DNA of 25,220 bases from JAGLHV01 sp023143305 [NCBI: Clostridia bacterium] (GCA_030637025.1 DAOVVV010000035.1:1-25220); one strand, 5' to 3'. Counted from the first letter of the stretch, positions 16,948-24,906 are shown. Numbers and translations: made by a program. The notes: generated by a model from the sequence alone, not told the origin.

Positions 16948-17568
16948 ATGAGAAAAATTATTGTTGGATTACTTTTAGTCGGATTATGTTTTAATTTACT
17001 TTTTTTACCTCAAGCCCGGGCAGGACAGTTTTTTGGTGGGGAAATAGAAAAAAAACCATCGGTTATTTATTATGGAAAAATGGGATGTTTGATAGGAATG
17101 TTAGCAGGAGTCAGTACAGGTTATTTAGTTATCATGGATAGGGATGATAGTAAAGAAGAAAATTCTAAAACCGGAGTGAGGCATATGAGTTATGGAGCAA
17201 TCGGAGGAACAGTTCTGGGATTAGGAATAGGACTTTATGAAATTAGCCGGTCACGTTCGGGTACAGGTGCGGTGGTTTTAAGAGATATGAAGTTAGGGTC
17301 TTTAATGGGAATGACTATAGGTTTGTTTAGTGGGTTTATTAGTTATAGTACAAGTGATGATTGGGATGACGTAGGAATGGGTGTTGCCTGGGGTAATTTA
17401 GGTGGAATTCTTTTAGGCGGGGTGTTGGGTTTTATTGAAGCCCCCCGTGTTTTGAATGAAGCTAAATCTTTGCCTGGATGGATGCCTTATGCTTCGGTTA
17501 AGATTTGTAAAGACAAAGAAAAGAGTTATCCTTTTTATGCTATTAATTTTGTCCCGGTAAGATTTTAG
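16948..17568 (+). CDS. Glycine-rich membrane or envelope protein, unknown function
   Basis: The 206-aa protein is not one I recognise. A signal peptide (residues about 1-25, ending in ARA) is followed by four glycine-rich hydrophobic stretches (around residues 44-64, 86-101, 119-135 and 149-166) of the GxxxG type, separated by short polar turns rich in Asp, Lys or Arg. This spacing gives either glycine-zipper helices or a small membrane bundle. The C-terminal part (ASVKICKDKEKSYPFYAINFVPVRF) ends in Phe with an alternating pattern, which might be a beta strand. The start has GAAAGGGGAG upstream. It is followed after 11 bases by an LKR-like enzyme gene, so the two may be co-transcribed. Confidence 0.7.
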   Translation: MRKIIVGLLLVGLCFNLLFLPQARAGQFFGGEIEKKPSVIYYGKMGCLIGMLAGVSTGYLVIMDRDDSKEENSKTGVRHMSYGAIGGTVLGLGIGLYEISRSRSGTGAVVLRDMKLGSLMGMTIGLFSGFISYSTSDDWDDVGMGVAWGNLGGILLGGVLGFIEAPRVLNEAKSLPGWMPYASVKICKDKEKSYPFYAINFVPVRF

Positions 17569-17579
17569 ATAAAGGAAAA

Positions 17580-18884
17580 ATGAGAAAAAATTTAACTATT
17601 GGTATTCTCAAAGAAACTAAACAGGGAGAAAGGCGGACGCCTTTAACACCCCTGGATGTAGGTTGGTTAATTAAACGGGGAATAAGTGTTGAAGTTGAAT
17701 CCAGCTTAATCCGTGTTTTTAAAGATAAAGAATATGAAAAAAAAGGAGCAAAAGTTTTAAGTAAATTTAAAAAAGCAATTCTTTTATTAGGTATAAAAGA
17801 GCCGCAAGTCGGGGATTTATATAAAGATAAAATATATATGGTTTTTTCTCACACAATTAAAGGTCAGCCGGAGAATATGCCTTTACTTAATGCCTGCCTT
17901 AAAAAAAAAATAACCTTGATTGATTATGAAAAAATTATTGATTTATACGGCAAACGGCTGGTGTATTTCGGAAGGTTTGCCGGAATATGTGGTGCAATTA
18001 ATAGTTTATGTTATCTGGGGAGAAAATTAGAATGGAAAGGTATAAACAATCCTTTTTCTTCTCTTAAACAGGCTTGTAAATATTCTTCCTTGAAAAGTGT
18101 AAAACAAGCAGTAAAGGAAATTGGTTATCAGATTAAAACTCAGGGTTTTAAAGAAGAACTGGCTCCTTTTATTATAGGAATTACCGGGCATGGTAATGTT
18201 TCCAGGGGAGCACAGGAAATTTTTAATTTATTAAATCCAATAGAAATTCATCCTAAAAATATCCTTAAATTTGTTCAACACCAGAGGAAAATATGTAATA
18301 AACTTTACAAAATTGTTTTTTTCCGGGAAGAAAAATTTCGCATCAAAAGTGGTGAGGGATTTTATTTTGAAGAATATCTTCAGAATCCTGCGAGATTCGA
18401 ATCAAATTTGGATGTTTATTTGCCTTATATCAATATGCTTATTCATACCAGTTATTGGGATAGAAGGTATCCCCGTCTTATTACTAAAAAAATGATTCAT
18501 AAATTAACAGGTAAAGAACCTTTTCGTTTAGATTTTATGGGAGATATATCCTGTGATATTAATGGTTCAATTGAATTAACCCGGAAGGCAACGACTACGG
18601 ATAATCCCACTTTTACTTATGATTTTAACCGGAGAAAATATGTTGATGGTTATAAATCGGAGGGTATTACTATTTTAGCCCAGGATAATCTTCCCTCTGA
18701 GTTGCCCGGGGATGCATCGGGCGAATTCAGTAATTTAATCCGGGACTATGTTTATCAGCTTGCTGCCCACGGAATAAAAGATGTTACCAATCATATTGCC
18801 CTTCCCAAAGAGATACGTAATGCGGTCATTACCCAAAATGGTAAACTCCAAAATAAATTCACTTATTTAAAAAAGTACATATAA
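17580..18884 (+). CDS. Lysine-ketoglutarate reductase-like (saccharopine/alanine dehydrogenase family) protein
   Basis: The 434-aa protein belongs to the AlaDH/PNT-type fold family and is most like the lysine-ketoglutarate reductase half of the plant and animal LKR/SDH enzyme. Visible motifs are IGILKETKQGERRTPLTP at the N-terminus, VYFGRFAGICGAINSLCYLG (128-147), a nucleotide-binding GITGHGNVSRGAQEI (200-214) and GDISCDINGSIE (321-332). LKR joins lysine and 2-oxoglutarate to saccharopine with NADPH. No saccharopine dehydrogenase half is fused or nearby, so the true substrate may differ. The start has AAAGG just upstream. It directly follows the glycine-rich protein gene. Confidence 0.8.
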   Translation: MRKNLTIGILKETKQGERRTPLTPLDVGWLIKRGISVEVESSLIRVFKDKEYEKKGAKVLSKFKKAILLLGIKEPQVGDLYKDKIYMVFSHTIKGQPENMPLLNACLKKKITLIDYEKIIDLYGKRLVYFGRFAGICGAINSLCYLGRKLEWKGINNPFSSLKQACKYSSLKSVKQAVKEIGYQIKTQGFKEELAPFIIGITGHGNVSRGAQEIFNLLNPIEIHPKNILKFVQHQRKICNKLYKIVFFREEKFRIKSGEGFYFEEYLQNPARFESNLDVYLPYINMLIHTSYWDRRYPRLITKKMIHKLTGKEPFRLDFMGDISCDINGSIELTRKATTTDNPTFTYDFNRRKYVDGYKSEGITILAQDNLPSELPGDASGEFSNLIRDYVYQLAAHGIKDVTNHIALPKEIRNAVITQNGKLQNKFTYLKKYI

Positions 18885-18940
18885 TATATGATAGCTGTTG
18901 ACAATAGCGAAACTACCTATTGACAATAAAAAAGGGTATA

Positions 18941-19111
18941 AAAATAAAGGTAAAATGTGTTTTTCTCTAGACGCATAATTTTACCCTTCGGGCACGCAAA
19001 AACAAGCTAAAAATGGGAAACTCGCTTTGCTCAGACAGTCCCATTTTTTTAACGCTTATTTTTGTTAAAATTTGCTAAGTCGTTCAAAACACATTTCACC
19101 TTCATTTTTTT
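18941..19111. repeat. MITE-like element, copy D, full length
   Basis: The ends are imperfect inverted repeats: AAAATAAAGGTAAAATGTGT at the left and ACACATTTCACCTTCATTTT at the right. The left core (ACGCATAATTTTACCCTTCG, then GGGCACGCAAAAAC) is nearly identical to copy B at 4058. Inside lies a second inverted layer: CAAAAACAAGC against GCTTATTTTTG. The centre is a terminator-like hairpin. The whole 171-base element could fold into one long stem. It carries no coding frame. Confidence 0.7.
19009..19048 (+). terminator. Terminator-like hairpin at the centre of repeat copy D
   Basis: AAAAATGGGA (19009-19018) pairs with TCCCATTTTT (19039-19048), with T-rich sequence at the 3' side. It could end transcription from the LKR-like gene on the plus strand, and from the opposite strand as well. 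Confidence 0.6.
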
Positions 19112-19347
19112 GTTTTGAATTTTGTATTTTGAATTTAAAATTTGTTTAGGATTTCGAATTTCGAATTTAGTATTTTGTTTTTTAACTCATAACTCATAAC
19201 TCATAACTCATAACTCATAACTTTCTGTTATTTGTTATCTGTTGTCTATGGACTATCTGTTGTTTTTTTTTTAACTTTGTGCCTGTCTTTGTCCTTTATT
19301 TTTTAACCAATCTAACCAATCTAACCAATCTAAACCAATAAAACCAA
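19112..19347. repeat. Low-complexity repeat block
   Basis: This holds AT-rich variants of TTTTGAATTT and TTTCGAATTT (19113-19169), five copies plus a part of the 7-mer AACTCAT (19184-19222), filler like TATCTGTTGTCTATGGAC (about 19238-19258), a truncated copy of the 8-bp-periodic repeat (19273-19294) and three copies of the 9-mer TAACCAATC (19304-19330). No gene is seen. It completes the 463-base gap before cstA. Confidence 0.75.
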
Positions 19348-20988
19348 CTAACTGTTTTTTTCTTTTTTCAATTTATAAATTATCAGGATACTTTCTTTAA
19401 GCAGAAAGCCGGTGAGAATTATTAAGATGATACCAATGCTCAGTAATAAATAATTTTTTTGTGAAAAGAAAGATGATGATTGATGGATTAAGGCTGCAAT
19501 ACTGGTGATTAACATAAATAAAGCCGGGTAGAGTGTGTATTTAATGGGTTTTTTTCTTTGCATAAGGTATAAGGTTACCACTAATAAAGCTAAAGCTGCT
19601 ATTAATTGGTTAGCAGCACCAAAAATAGGCCAGAGTGTTTTCCATTTACCCAGGGCTAAACACCCGCTGAGAATGATAATTATTAAGGTCGAAAAATAAC
19701 GGTTTTTGAATATTTTTATACCCAGACCTGCTCCCCAGAATTCTTCTCCGATATAACGTCCGATTCTGGTAGCGGAATCAAGGGTGGTCATGATAAAAGT
19801 TTTGAGCATAGTAATGGCAATTAATGCCCCCAGGGAACCAAAGATAGGTTTTACCAATTGGGCGTATCCTTCTCCAAAAGTAACAATCCATCCTTTTTCT
19901 TTCATTAGTTGGGGATAGACCAGATGAATAGGTCCCTGGTGCTTGTTAAAATATAAGCCTGCGGTCACACAAATCAAAGCCAGCGCAGCTAAAGCCCCTT
20001 CGGTAATCATTGCCCCGTAACCTATTTTTTTTGCATCTTTTTCAGAAGCTAATTGTTTGGACGTGGTTCCGCCGGCTACTAATGAATGAAATCCGGAAAT
20101 AGCTCCACAGGCAATAATTACAAACATCATCGGCCAGAGAGATTGTTTAGATACGGTCCAGGTAGTAAAAGCAGGGGTGTGCATAGAAGGGTGAGTAAGA
20201 AGAATGCCTAAATAACCAAAGAATAAACCAAAAAATAAAACAAAACTGGATAAATAATCACGCGGCTGCAAGAGTAAATTTACCGGTAATACTGAAGCAA
20301 TTAAGGCGTAAAAAAGTAAAATTATAGTCCATTTGGTCGTGGCATTTGCTCCTATGTCTATAGGGAGATGAGCTCCTAAGATAATTAGCATAAAGAGTAA
20401 CAATATTCCGGTAGTAGTAGCAAGGATTTGATTTATTTTCCATTTGTACATCATTAATCCTGTTAAAACAGCCACCAATATCAAACCAAAAGTGGGAATG
20501 ACTATTTGAGGTTTTGCAGATAGCGTTTTAGCCCCGGAGGCGGCAAATACAGCAATAATTAATATTAGGGATAACCATAAAAAAGCAGCGAAAACCATTT
20601 TTGCCCGCTTGCTGATAGTACTTTCAGTTATCTGAGCGATGGATTTTCCTTGTTGACGAAGAGAAACCATTAAAGAAGAAAAATCATGTACTGCTCCTAA
20701 GAAAATTGAGCCAAATACAATCCAGATTAAAGCAGGTACCCAACCCCATATAGCCGCAGCAATAACCGGCCCAATAATCGGTCCGGCTCCGGCAATAGAA
20801 GAGAAATGGTGTCCAAAAAGAATAGTCCAGTGTTTTGCAGGAATATAATCCAGACCATCCTGCATTTCAAGAGAGGGGGGTGTTCTTTTGCTGTTTGTTT
20901 CCCAGAGCTTTTCGATAATGTCTCCGTATAATTTATATCCTAATCCTAAACAAATTAAAGCGATTATTCCTACTATTAAAGAATTCAT
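19348..20988 (-). CDS. cstA: Carbon starvation protein A (CstA family transporter)
   Basis: This is a 546-aa polytopic membrane protein with about 13-16 hydrophobic segments, of the CstA family that imports pyruvate and/or peptides in bacteria. Conserved CstA stretches are visible: HHFSSIAGAGPIIGPVIAAAIWGW, GAVHDFSSLMVSLRQQGKSIA, FHSLVAGGTTSKQLASEKDAKKIGYGAM and LKTFIMTTLDSATRIGRYI. It is shorter than E. coli CstA (about 700 aa) but within the range of the shorter family branch. The gene is alone on its strand, with the DNA between it and the FHA gene holding divergent promoters. The substrate is not decided by the sequence. Confidence 0.95.
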   Translation of the reverse strand: MNSLIVGIIALICLGLGYKLYGDIIEKLWETNSKRTPPSLEMQDGLDYIPAKHWTILFGHHFSSIAGAGPIIGPVIAAAIWGWVPALIWIVFGSIFLGAVHDFSSLMVSLRQQGKSIAQITESTISKRAKMVFAAFLWLSLILIIAVFAASGAKTLSAKPQIVIPTFGLILVAVLTGLMMYKWKINQILATTTGILLLFMLIILGAHLPIDIGANATTKWTIILLFYALIASVLPVNLLLQPRDYLSSFVLFFGLFFGYLGILLTHPSMHTPAFTTWTVSKQSLWPMMFVIIACGAISGFHSLVAGGTTSKQLASEKDAKKIGYGAMITEGALAALALICVTAGLYFNKHQGPIHLVYPQLMKEKGWIVTFGEGYAQLVKPIFGSLGALIAITMLKTFIMTTLDSATRIGRYIGEEFWGAGLGIKIFKNRYFSTLIIIILSGCLALGKWKTLWPIFGAANQLIAALALLVVTLYLMQRKKPIKYTLYPALFMLITSIAALIHQSSSFFSQKNYLLLSIGIILIILTGFLLKESILIIYKLKKEKNS

Positions 20989-21038
20989 TTTGCTTGCTCT
21001 TTTTGAAGTTTTTGGTTGAATTATAAAAATTTTCTATC

Positions 21039-21067
21039 ATACTACTAAATTAAGAAATAATTGTCAA
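21039..21067 (-). promoter_or_regulatory. Promoter for cstA
   Basis: On the minus strand, TTGACA (21062-21067) lies 17 bases before TAGTAT (21039-21044), about 50 bases ahead of the start codon. Confidence 0.5.
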
Positions 21068-21124
21068 TGCATATGGATAGATAAAAGATAAAAAATAATT
21101 ACAACGCTTTTTTTACAATTTTAG

Positions 21125-21154
21125 TTGACTTTTTGCTTGTCTCAATGATATAAT
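21125..21154 (+). promoter_or_regulatory. Promoter for the FHA-kinase operon
   Basis: TTGACT (21125-21130) and TATAAT (21149-21154) are 18 bases apart, 53 bases before the start codon. Confidence 0.65.
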
Positions 21155-21207
21155 TTCATTCGTATAAGTAGTTTAAATTTTGTTTTTTTTAAAGGGGGAT
21201 GCAAATA

Positions 21208-21621
21208 ATGATTGAAGAAGATTATAATAACAATAATGATGAGACGATTATTTCCAGACCGCGGGAATCAAAAGTAAACATATCTAATATTTTGTTTGGT
21301 TTTTTGTTTTTAACTCCTCCTAATATGGGAAAGGAGGTTTTTTTTAACAAAAAAAAGATAACTATAGGTCGTGATGAAAAATCGGATATCTGGCTGGATG
21401 ATTTAGAAGTTTCCCGTAAACACGCGGCTATTGTTGTGGAAAAAAAACACTATATTTTAAGGGATTTAGACAGCACTAACGGGACATTTCATAACGGTAA
21501 AAAAATCAGAGAAATTATTTTAAAGTATGGTGACCGGGTAAAAATAGGAAGTGTTTCCATGAAAGTAGTATTAAAAAACAGATTAACTGAAAGACCGGTA
21601 AAAACTTATGATATTGAATGA
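21208..21621 (+). CDS. FHA domain protein
   Basis: The 137-aa protein is a single forkhead-associated domain, which binds phosphothreonine. The canonical blocks are in the C-terminal two-thirds: ITIGRDEKSDIWLDDLEVSRKHAAI (with Gly-Arg, Ser-Arg-Lys-His), then LRDLDSTNGTFHNGKKI. The N-terminal tail is acidic and contains DETIIS, whose Thr13 could be a kinase site that docks back on the FHA domain, as in the GarA/OdhI family (inference). The start at 21208 is preferred to the ATG at 21199, which overlaps the ribosome site GGGGGA (21194-21198). A Ser/Thr kinase gene follows after 18 bases, so the two form a signalling pair. Confidence 0.93.
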   Translation: MIEEDYNNNNDETIISRPRESKVNISNILFGFLFLTPPNMGKEVFFNKKKITIGRDEKSDIWLDDLEVSRKHAAIVVEKKHYILRDLDSTNGTFHNGKKIREIILKYGDRVKIGSVSMKVVLKNRLTERPVKTYDIE

Positions 21622-21639
21622 TTAAATAAGGATTAATTT

Positions 21640-22701
21640 GTGAATAAAATAACAAGAAATTATACGGTTATAGAAGAAATAGGAAGAGGGGGAATGGCCG
21701 TTGTTTATAAGGGGTGGCAGCGGTTTTTGGATCGCCCTATAGTTATTAAAGAATTACTTCCTCTTGCCAATGGAGGGGATGAATTTATAAAACGGTTTGA
21801 AAGAGAAGCAAAAGTAGTAGCAAATTTACAACAGGAAAATATTGTAATTATTCATGATGGCTGGAAAGAAAGAGAAAAAATTTATATTATAATGGAATAT
21901 ATCGATGGTATCGATTTAAAAAAATTATTGGTTAAAAAAAAACAGATACCGGTTTTACTTTCTATTTATATTATGTGGTCATTAAGCAGAGCATTGGAAT
22001 ATGCACATGAAAAAAATATTATTCATCGTGATATAAAACCAGGAAATGTTTTGCTTTCCAACCGGGGTGATGTCAGGTTAGTTGATTTTGGGATTGCTCG
22101 TGATCTTAATAGTTTAGGATTAACTTACACGGGAGAAATGTTAGGAACACCTGCTTATATGTCTCCGGAGCAGATTAAAGGAGAAAAAGTTGATGTGTTT
22201 ACGGATATTTTTTCTTTAGGCATCGTTGCTTATGAAATGATAGGAGGCCGGCATCCTTTCTGCAATTTAGATAATAATGAGGTGACCGCAGGGCAGATAT
22301 TAGAAAAAAAACAGGTAAATATTAGGAAACTTAACCCGGAAGTACCTTATGACATAGCTAAAATCATAAACATTGCTTTAATGAAAGATTTTAGAAAACG
22401 ATATGAAAATGTAGAAATAATAAGAAAAAAACTGGACAAATATGTAAAAAAATATTCTCAAAAAAATTTAGCTGAGGACTTATCAAACTTTATAAGGGAT
22501 TCTCTTCCTCAGAAAAAACAAGAAGAAACACAAAAAATACAACGCTTAAAACAAATAAAAAGAACGGAAGTAACGGAAATATCCGAAGACAGGAAAGATG
22601 ATCAAATAAATGAATTAGCCTTAAATGTTTATTTGGTAGTTTTTTTATTGGGTTGTGTTAGTTTAGTAATGGGAAAATATATATATTTATATGTCAAATA
22701 A
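21640..22701 (+). CDS. Ser/Thr protein kinase, membrane-anchored
   Basis: The 353-aa protein is a Hanks-type kinase. It has the glycine loop IGRGGMAVVYKG (14-25), the ATP-binding Lys37, the catalytic HRDIKPGN (129-136), DFG (149-151) and a short activation segment with Thr162, Thr164 and Thr170 before SPEQ. After the kinase domain (to about residue 270) comes a charged linker, and the C-terminus has one membrane segment (about 327-346) with only a few residues beyond it. No PASTA or sensor domain is visible, so the kinase would be a cytoplasmic enzyme tethered to the membrane. The start is a GTG with AAGGATT upstream. Its likely substrate is the FHA protein just before it (inference). Confidence 0.93.
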   Translation: MNKITRNYTVIEEIGRGGMAVVYKGWQRFLDRPIVIKELLPLANGGDEFIKRFEREAKVVANLQQENIVIIHDGWKEREKIYIIMEYIDGIDLKKLLVKKKQIPVLLSIYIMWSLSRALEYAHEKNIIHRDIKPGNVLLSNRGDVRLVDFGIARDLNSLGLTYTGEMLGTPAYMSPEQIKGEKVDVFTDIFSLGIVAYEMIGGRHPFCNLDNNEVTAGQILEKKQVNIRKLNPEVPYDIAKIINIALMKDFRKRYENVEIIRKKLDKYVKKYSQKNLAEDLSNFIRDSLPQKKQEETQKIQRLKQIKRTEVTEISEDRKDDQINELALNVYLVVFLLGCVSLVMGKYIYLYVK

Positions 22702-22744
22702 ATATAAAAAACAATCATTAAAAAAATGTGGGAAAAGTAAAAAA

Positions 22745-22828
22745 TGGGGACAGAGAGATTTGAACTCTCACAGCCTTTCGGCCATAGCGTTCTGAGCGCT
22801 ACGCGTATACCAATTCCGCCATGTCCCC
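22745..22828 (-). tRNA. tRNA-Leu (anticodon CAG)
   Basis: On the minus strand this is an 84-nt class II tRNA. The acceptor arm is GGGGACA paired with TGTCCCC, discriminator A. The D-arm has TGGCGGAATTGGTATACGC, the anticodon stem is TAGCG/CGCTA around loop CTCAGAA (anticodon CAG), the long variable arm has a TGGCC-GAAA-GGCTG hairpin and the T-arm contains GTTCAAATC. CCA is not encoded; the gene is followed by TTT. Confidence 0.96.
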
Positions 22829-22897
22829 TTAAAGATGTAAAACTATTTTGTCTGTTATTGTTTTTATTTAATTTAACTATGATAGTAAAGATTATAT

Positions 22898-22927
22898 ATT
22901 TTAACAGATTGAAAATTGTTTTGTCAA
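22898..22927 (-). promoter_or_regulatory. Promoter for tRNA-Leu
   Basis: On the minus strand, TTGACA (22922-22927) is 18 bases from TAAAAT (22898-22903). The -35 box is perfect; the leader would be about 60 bases. Confidence 0.5.
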
Positions 22928-23005
22928 TTATTTAATACTAAATTTTGGTTTTTCAAAAAACAAATAAAATATTAAGTACGAAAAGAGAGAGGAAAAAAAT
23001 AATAT

Positions 23006-23749
23006 ATGCGTGTTTTAGTTACTAATGACGATGGAATACATAGTAAAGGATTGGATGTTTTAGTAGAAAGACTAAAAAAGAAGGCGGAGGTATTTGTAAT
23101 AGTACCGGATAGAGAAAGAAGTGCAGTAAGTCATTCGATGTCTTTATATAAGCCTTTGCGGGTAAAAAAAATCCAGGAAAATTTTTTTATTGTCGATGGT
23201 ATGCCGGCAGATTGTGTAAGATTTGGATTGTTAGACCTTTTAAAAGAAGAAAAAATAGACATCGTAGTTGCCGGAATAAATAAAGGACCTAATCTGGGGG
23301 ATGATGTGCTTTATTCCGGGACGGTTGGAGCTGTCATAGAGAGTACTATTTTAGGGTTACCTGCTATAGCTGTTTCTTTAGTAGCCAGGCGTAATTTTCA
23401 TTTTAAGACAGCAGCTGAAATTTCTTGTAGACTAATAGATAAGGTTTTTCAATATGGGTTACCGGAAGGTGTTTATCTTAATGTTAATGTTCCTAATTTG
23501 CCTCTAAATCAGATAAAAGGATTTAAAGTTACCCGGCAGGGAAAGAGAATTTACGGGAAAGAGATTGAGAAAAGAACAGATCCCCGGGGGTTTATTTATT
23601 ACTGGCTGGCTAATGGAAATGCAATTAATGTAAAGGATAAAGGCACAGATACGGAAGCTGTTGAAGAGGAACAAATTTCAATTACCCCCTTACAAATAGA
23701 TATTACTGCTTACAATTATATGGAAAAAATCCGGAAATGGAAATTTTAA
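23006..23749 (+). CDS. surE: 5'/3'-nucleotidase SurE
   Basis: SurE is a metal-dependent phosphatase acting on nucleoside monophosphates, linked to stationary-phase survival. The 247-aa protein has the metal ligands at the same positions as the E. coli enzyme: Asp8 and Asp9 (TNDDGI), Ser39 (RERSAVSHS) and Asn92 (GINKGPN). VDGMPADCVRFGL and LYSGTVGAVIE are further hallmarks. The ribosome site AGAGAGAGG precedes the ATG. The neighbours often seen with surE (pcm, rpoS, nlpD) are absent here. Confidence 0.97.
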   Translation: MRVLVTNDDGIHSKGLDVLVERLKKKAEVFVIVPDRERSAVSHSMSLYKPLRVKKIQENFFIVDGMPADCVRFGLLDLLKEEKIDIVVAGINKGPNLGDDVLYSGTVGAVIESTILGLPAIAVSLVARRNFHFKTAAEISCRLIDKVFQYGLPEGVYLNVNVPNLPLNQIKGFKVTRQGKRIYGKEIEKRTDPRGFIYYWLANGNAINVKDKGTDTEAVEEEQISITPLQIDITAYNYMEKIRKWKF

Positions 23750-23876
23750 AAATAATTTAAAGTACAGAATTGTAATTAATTAAAAATAGATTGAGGCAGA
23801 TTGGTGAAAAATGGGTTGATTGGATAGTTTAAAAATATATGTAGTAAATTATGAAAAAGAAGGGAGGTGAGAATGA

Positions 23877-24467
23877 ATGAAGAGAATATTATGTTTTCTG
23901 GTTAGTTTATTGGTGATTCTTTTCGTAGGAAGTATTTTTTGTTTTGCACAAACGGAAGGTAGTGATACATCAACAGATGCTTTAAAGGTTATAAAACCAG
24001 CTGAACCTGTAGAGAAAAAAGCAGAAATAATTAAAGAGCCGGGATTAGAACTGGTAATTGATGGGGCACAGGTGGGGACAGGTGTTGAGGAAAGAGTGAT
24101 TATAGGGGAAGCGACATCTTTTCCGTCTTCGGTAGAAAAAGTATATTGTTTGAGTTTTATTAAAGGAGCAGATACTCTTACAACTGTTAACCATGTATGG
24201 TATTATCAGGATAAACAAATGGCCAGTGTAGGTTTGGATGTAAAATCTCCTGCTTTTCGTACCTGGAGTTACAAAACTATTTTACCTGAATGGATTGGAA
24301 GTTGGCGGGTAGAAATTGTAGATGCAGGGGGAGAAGTTTTAAAAATTATTGGGTTTGAGATTACTGAATCAGAAAGACCGGTAGTAGAAGGACAAGTAAT
24401 AAAAGAATCAACCGGGGTGAAAGAACCGGCTAAAATTGCTGAAGAAGAAGGAAGTAAGATAGAATAA
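23877..24467 (+). CDS. DUF2914 domain protein with signal peptide
   Basis: The 196-aa protein starts with a signal peptide (residues about 1-24, cut near CFAQ), then a Pro/Lys/Glu-rich linker, and a DUF2914 domain from about residue 55. Typical blocks are FPSSVEKVYCLSFIKG, VNHVWYYQDKQMASVGLDV, RTWSYKTILPEWIGSWRVEIVDAGGEVL. The domain is a small beta-sandwich of unknown function, usually periplasmic or membrane-bound. The C-terminal tail is acidic and disordered. The start is chosen because GGAGGTGA ends six bases before it. It lies between surE and ybaB, transcribed in the same direction, with gaps of about 125 bases on each side. Confidence 0.85.
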   Translation: MKRILCFLVSLLVILFVGSIFCFAQTEGSDTSTDALKVIKPAEPVEKKAEIIKEPGLELVIDGAQVGTGVEERVIIGEATSFPSSVEKVYCLSFIKGADTLTTVNHVWYYQDKQMASVGLDVKSPAFRTWSYKTILPEWIGSWRVEIVDAGGEVLKIIGFEITESERPVVEGQVIKESTGVKEPAKIAEEEGSKIE

Positions 24468-24479
24468 ATTTCTGCTTTA

Positions 24480-24515
24480 TTTTCTCCGCACTTTTGAAAA
24501 AAAGTGCGGAGAAAA
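24480..24515 (+). terminator. 16-bp perfect hairpin with a GAAA loop
   Basis: TTTTCTCCGCACTTTT (24480-24495) and AAAAGTGCGGAGAAAA (24500-24515) are perfect inverted repeats around a GAAA tetraloop, 13 bases after the DUF2914 stop. No T-run follows, so it could be a terminator, an RNA processing site or a repeat element. Confidence 0.6.
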
Positions 24516-24591
24516 TCGTTAATGGCAAAAAGTCAGTGTTTTAGTTATGCAAAATAAGCTTTAAAACAAATAATGAAGGAGCAATAACAAA

Positions 24592-24906
24592 ATGGATATG
24601 TTAAAGATGGTTAAGGAAGCAGCTTCCTTGAGAAGTAAAACCAAGGAGATTGAAAAAAATTTAAAAAATCAAATATTTGAAGTCTGTATGGGTGGAGTGA
24701 CCATAAAAGCCAATGCTAAACAGGAAATCTTAGATATTAAAATTAGTGACCATGTTTATCAGCAAGGGGCCGGAGAAATCGAAAAAAACCTGCTTAAAGG
24801 AATTAAAGAGGCATTAGATAAAGCTCAAAAGATTATGGCTTCAGAGACCCAGAAAATTATGGGCAATTTAAATATTTCCGGGCTTAAAGGCATGTTAGGA
24901 CAGTAA
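24592..24906 (+). CDS. ybaB: YbaB/EbfC family nucleoid-associated protein
   Basis: The 104-aa protein is a YbaB/EbfC nucleoid-associated protein, a dimer that binds DNA and can affect gene expression and nucleoid structure. It has the usual length and layout: an N-terminal helix (MLKMVKEAASLRSKTKEIEKNL), a central beta section with GGVTIKANAKQEILDIKIS and a C-terminal helix ending in GLKGMLGQ. In most bacteria it lies between dnaX and recR; here the genes before it are DUF2914 and surE, and a repeat array follows, so the usual neighbours are missing at least on the left. The ribosome site GAAGGAGC precedes the ATG. Confidence 0.93.
   Translation: MDMLKMVKEAASLRSKTKEIEKNLKNQIFEVCMGGVTIKANAKQEILDIKISDHVYQQGAGEIEKNLLKGIKEALDKAQKIMASETQKIMGNLNISGLKGMLGQ

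Noticed and set aside
21316-21345. Terminator inside the FHA gene
   Set aside because: CCTCC/GGAGG followed by a T-run looks like one, but the stem is only five base pairs and the reading frame continues normally into a complete FHA domain.
22744-22935. Plus-strand protein-coding frame
   Set aside because: It lies across the tRNA-Leu gene on the opposite strand and its promoter, has no ribosome site and no family resemblance.
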